Source: Oscillatoria sp. Prado101
GTDB taxonomy: Bacteria > Cyanobacteriota > Cyanobacteriia > Cyanobacteriales > Oscillatoriaceae
Length of the DNA: 6,752 bases
Assembly: GCA_025454445.1 (NCBI GenBank)
Contig: JALOOK010000267.1
Coordinates: 1-6,752 of the forward strand
Direction: 5' to 3'
Both the position numbers and the translations under genes were made by a program. Shown piece after piece: positions 5,253 to 6,752 of the stretch. A model generated the notes under the pieces. That model was given only the letters and a program-made list of their open reading frames with translations, was not told the origin of the DNA and made no database searches. The stretch's first letter is position 1. Every line of letters starts with the position of its first letter.

Positions 5253-6017
5253 ATGGCTTTGTGGGCAGTTGAAACAACTCCAGTAGAACGGCGACCGGCA
5301 GCAACGGAAGAAGAGTTGCAGGTGGTGATTCGGGCGGTGTACAAACAGGTGCTGGGCAACGATCATTTGATGGAATCAGACCGACTGACCAGCGCGGAAT
5401 CTATGCTGCGCAATGGGGATATTAGCGTCCGCCAATTCGTCGAAACTGTGGCAAAATCGGAGCTGTATCGCTCTCGGTTTTTTGAATCCGCTTCTCAGTA
5501 CCGGTTCATCGAACTCAACTTCAAGCACTTGCTGGGACGCGCTCCAGTAGACCAGTCGGAAATTTCCGAACACGTCCGCACCTACAGCGAGAAAGGCTAC
5601 GAGGCTGAAATCAATTCCTACATCGATAGCGAAGAGTATATCCAAAATTTTGGGGAAAACATTGTACCATACCCGCGCTCTGTTAGCACGCAAGTCGGAA
5701 TAAAAAATGTCGGCTTCAACCGGATGTTTTCCCTGATGCGGGGACCGGCAAGCAGTGACAGCGATAACCGGGCCAAGCTGATCCGGGATGTGGCGGCAAA
5801 TCTGCCGACCAAAATCACCGCCCCTGTTTCTGGGAGCGGTGCCTACTACGGTAACACCGGCAAGCGCTTCCGGATCGCGGTTTCTAAGGCAGGGGTTGGC
5901 CCTCGCGTCAAGCGCAGTAACGTGACATACGAGGTGGGTTACGACCAGCTGTCTCAGAAAATTCAGAGCATTCACAAGACGGGTGGCCAAATCGTCAGCA
6001 TTACTGAGGTAGCCTAG
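5253..6017 (+). CDS. cpeD: Phycobilisome rod linker, CpeD-like (linker-polypeptide + CpcD domains)
   Basis: A 254-residue second rod linker. The linker-polypeptide domain (about 9-140) shows VIRAVYKQVLGN (25-36), AKSELYRSRFF (67-77), IELNFKHLLGRAP (86-98), NSYIDSEEY (121-129) and FGENIVPY (133-140), followed by VGFNRMFSLMRGPASSDS (153-170). The CpcD domain (about 203-252) shows GKRFRIAV, RVKRSNVTYEVGYDQLS and GGQIVSITEVA. The shorter length and the MFSLMRGPA and IVSITE endings resemble phycoerythrin-associated CpeD (about 249 residues) in my recollection; a distal phycocyanin linker (CpcH/CpcC2) is the alternative. The start is supported by AGGAG eight bases upstream and by the short N-terminal arm usual for this group. 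It shares core motifs with the preceding linker but is clearly a diverged paralogue. It would occupy a different rod position from the first linker. Confidence 0.9.
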   Translation: MALWAVETTPVERRPAATEEELQVVIRAVYKQVLGNDHLMESDRLTSAESMLRNGDISVRQFVETVAKSELYRSRFFESASQYRFIELNFKHLLGRAPVDQSEISEHVRTYSEKGYEAEINSYIDSEEYIQNFGENIVPYPRSVSTQVGIKNVGFNRMFSLMRGPASSDSDNRAKLIRDVAANLPTKITAPVSGSGAYYGNTGKRFRIAVSKAGVGPRVKRSNVTYEVGYDQLSQKIQSIHKTGGQIVSITEVA

Positions 6018-6033
6018 AAGCTCGGTCGGGGAT

Positions 6034-6096
6034 TAAAAATCGAGGGGAAGAAACCGGGTTTCTTTGACCCAAGAAACCCGTTTGCTCTGATTTTTA
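6034..6096. repeat. Extended hairpin containing the AAGAAACC/GGTTTCTT repeat
   Basis: The inner stem CGGGTTTCTT (6055-6064) with AAGAAACCCG (6071-6080) and loop TGACCC is perfect. An outer stem (6034-6044 with 6085-6096, one bulge) extends it. The left part alone, AAGAAACC-G-GGTTTCTT (6048-6064), is an 8-bp inverted repeat of a kind I recall in intergenic regions of filamentous cyanobacteria. It starts 16 bases after the second linker stop. A T run (6091-6095) lies within the outer stem, so partial termination or 3'-end protection is possible. Confidence 0.75.
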
Positions 6097-6119
6097 GCCC
6101 GGCGTTCTAGAAAAAGGGC

Positions 6120-6192
6120 GAGTTATGAGTTATGAATTATAAGTTACGAGTTAATTAAAAACTCAAAACTCATAACTCAAAACTCATAACTC
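6120..6192. repeat. Long AACTC/GAGTT inverted repeat before the CpcD-family gene
   Basis: Arms 6120-6152 and 6160-6192 (33 bases each) are complementary at 28 positions around a 7-base loop. Each arm is itself made of repeated GAGTTATGAGTT-like or AACTCAAAACTCAT-like words, so slippage probably shaped it. The right arm ends 22 bases before the ATG at 6215, so the structure would sit just upstream of the ribosome binding region. Confidence 0.85.
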
Positions 6193-6214
6193 TGTTACTC
6201 GAAGGTGCTTTTCC

Positions 6215-6752
6215 ATGTTGGGTATGACAACCACCGGCATTACGGGCTTCAGCGACTACGAGAACCGCATTGTGGCGCTGGAAGTGACGGGGCTGTGCCG
6301 TCAAAACGTAATGCGCCACAGCCATTATACTTTCAAAGTTCCTTACAGCCGCCTGTCTGACACCATGCAGCGCATCAGCCGCATGGGTGGCAAGGTGGTA
6401 AGTGTGAAGCTGCTGTCGCACTCTGCAGCTTTGGAGACTCAAGGGCACGCGCCGGTTCTGGAAGAGGCACCCGCAATGCCCCACAGCATCGATGCCGGCA
6501 CCCCTTCCGCCCTTCTCGAAGAGCCGGTGGAAGCCCCAACGCCAGAAAACGCCACGGGTGCGGTCGATCTGGCTGAAATCTCTCCGGCTCCTGAAGCGGC
6601 AATTGAGCCGGGAATTGAGCCGGGAATTGAGCCGGGAATTGAGCCGGGAATTGAGCCGGGAATTGAGCCGGTGGAAGCGCCGGTGTCCAATGCAGAGCCA
6701 TTGATGGAAGGGGCGGCTCCTGAGGTGGCCGCTCCGGCAAGGGTGGCGGAAG
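6215..6752 (+). CDS. CpcD-family rod linker with long Pro/Glu-rich extension (3' end outside window)
   Basis: An open frame from 6215 to the window edge (179 complete codons, no stop). Residues 1-69 are a CpcD-type small rod linker: MLG start, NRIVALEVTGL (17-27), YTFKVPYSRLSDTMQRISRMGGKVVSV (38-64). CpcD proteins cap the distal end of phycobilisome rods and are usually about 80 residues. Here at least 110 further residues follow, rich in Ala, Pro and Glu, with five IEPG units and one IEPV at 130-153. No second folded domain is visible before the edge. The first ATG is chosen over the one at 6224 because CpcD proteins commonly begin MLG. The only ribosome binding site is a modest GAAGG (6201-6205). 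It is third in the linker cluster, where a third full-length linker (CpeE) would be expected in a classical cpeCDE operon. Confidence 0.85.
   Translation, partial: MLGMTTTGITGFSDYENRIVALEVTGLCRQNVMRHSHYTFKVPYSRLSDTMQRISRMGGKVVSVKLLSHSAALETQGHAPVLEEAPAMPHSIDAGTPSALLEEPVEAPTPENATGAVDLAEISPAPEAAIEPGIEPGIEPGIEPGIEPGIEPVEAPVSNAEPLMEGAAPEVAAPARVAE
6601..6671 (+). repeat. In-frame 12-bp tandem repeat encoding IEPG
   Basis: Five identical AATTGAGCCGGG units (6601-6660) and a sixth that diverges at its last base (6661-6672). The unit is four codons, so copy-number change keeps the frame. The units are identical even at third codon positions, which points to recent expansion rather than selected conservation of the peptide. 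The plus-strand frame reading the repeat as RELS and the minus-strand PGSI-type frames are shadows. Confidence 0.95.

Noticed and set aside
5376..5990. 204-codon minus-strand open frame opposite the second linker gene
   Set aside because: Its translation mirrors the linker codons and shows no known domain; the plus-strand gene is certain.
6375..6740. Minus- and plus-strand frames across the IEPG repeat (PAQF, PGSI, RELS)
   Set aside because: Artefacts of the 12-bp repeat; the plus frame from 6215 has a CpcD domain and explains the DNA.

Overview
The window is cyanobacterial. It carries two phycobilisome rod linkers (N-terminal linker-polypeptide domain plus C-terminal CpcD domain), a small CpcD-family linker, a bilin lyase of the CpcS/CpeS family, and a 104-residue protein of a type I associate only with cyanobacteria. 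Spacers rich in AACTC/GAGTT hairpins, an AAGAAACC inverted repeat and a 7-bp tandem repeat (GGATAGC) look like a filamentous, repeat-rich lineage, but I cannot name the genus. No rRNA, tRNA, CRISPR array, transposase or phage gene was seen.

Layout. 1-457: gene-free, with a structured leader just before a small acidic conserved protein (458-772, +). An intrinsic terminator (838-872) separates it from a convergent 602-residue beta-CASP metallo-beta-lactamase protein (871-2679, -), which has a C-terminal cysteine cluster and a Gln-Glu-Pro repeat tail. 2680-3047: divergent spacer ending in a heptanucleotide tandem repeat. 3048-3602 (+): CpcS/CpeS-family phycobiliprotein lyase, followed by a G-rich terminator-like hairpin. 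3603-4049: long leader region with an HLR1-like sequence and several stem-loops. 4050-4919, 5253-6017 and 6215-6752 (+, the last running off the edge): three linkers in a row, separated by spacers of 333 and 197 bp that contain large inverted repeats.

How the genes fit together. The lyase would attach bilin to phycobiliprotein cysteines. The two large linkers would stack and join hexamers in a rod, and the CpcD-family protein would cap or terminate it. From memory of the families, both large linkers look closer to phycoerythrin-associated CpeC and CpeD than to classical CpcC. That would explain why no cpcBA pair lies directly upstream, because cpeCDE-type operons are often separate from the pigment genes. 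If so, the organism makes phycoerythrin. This assignment is an inference and needs an alignment.

The least ordinary features are: a CpcD-family linker with a Pro/Glu-rich tail of more than 100 residues that includes an in-frame IEPG repeat; a similar in-frame repeat tail (QEP) on the unrelated metallo-beta-lactamase protein; and large hairpins in both spacers of the linker cluster. I found no clear evidence of an entirely new multi-gene system.
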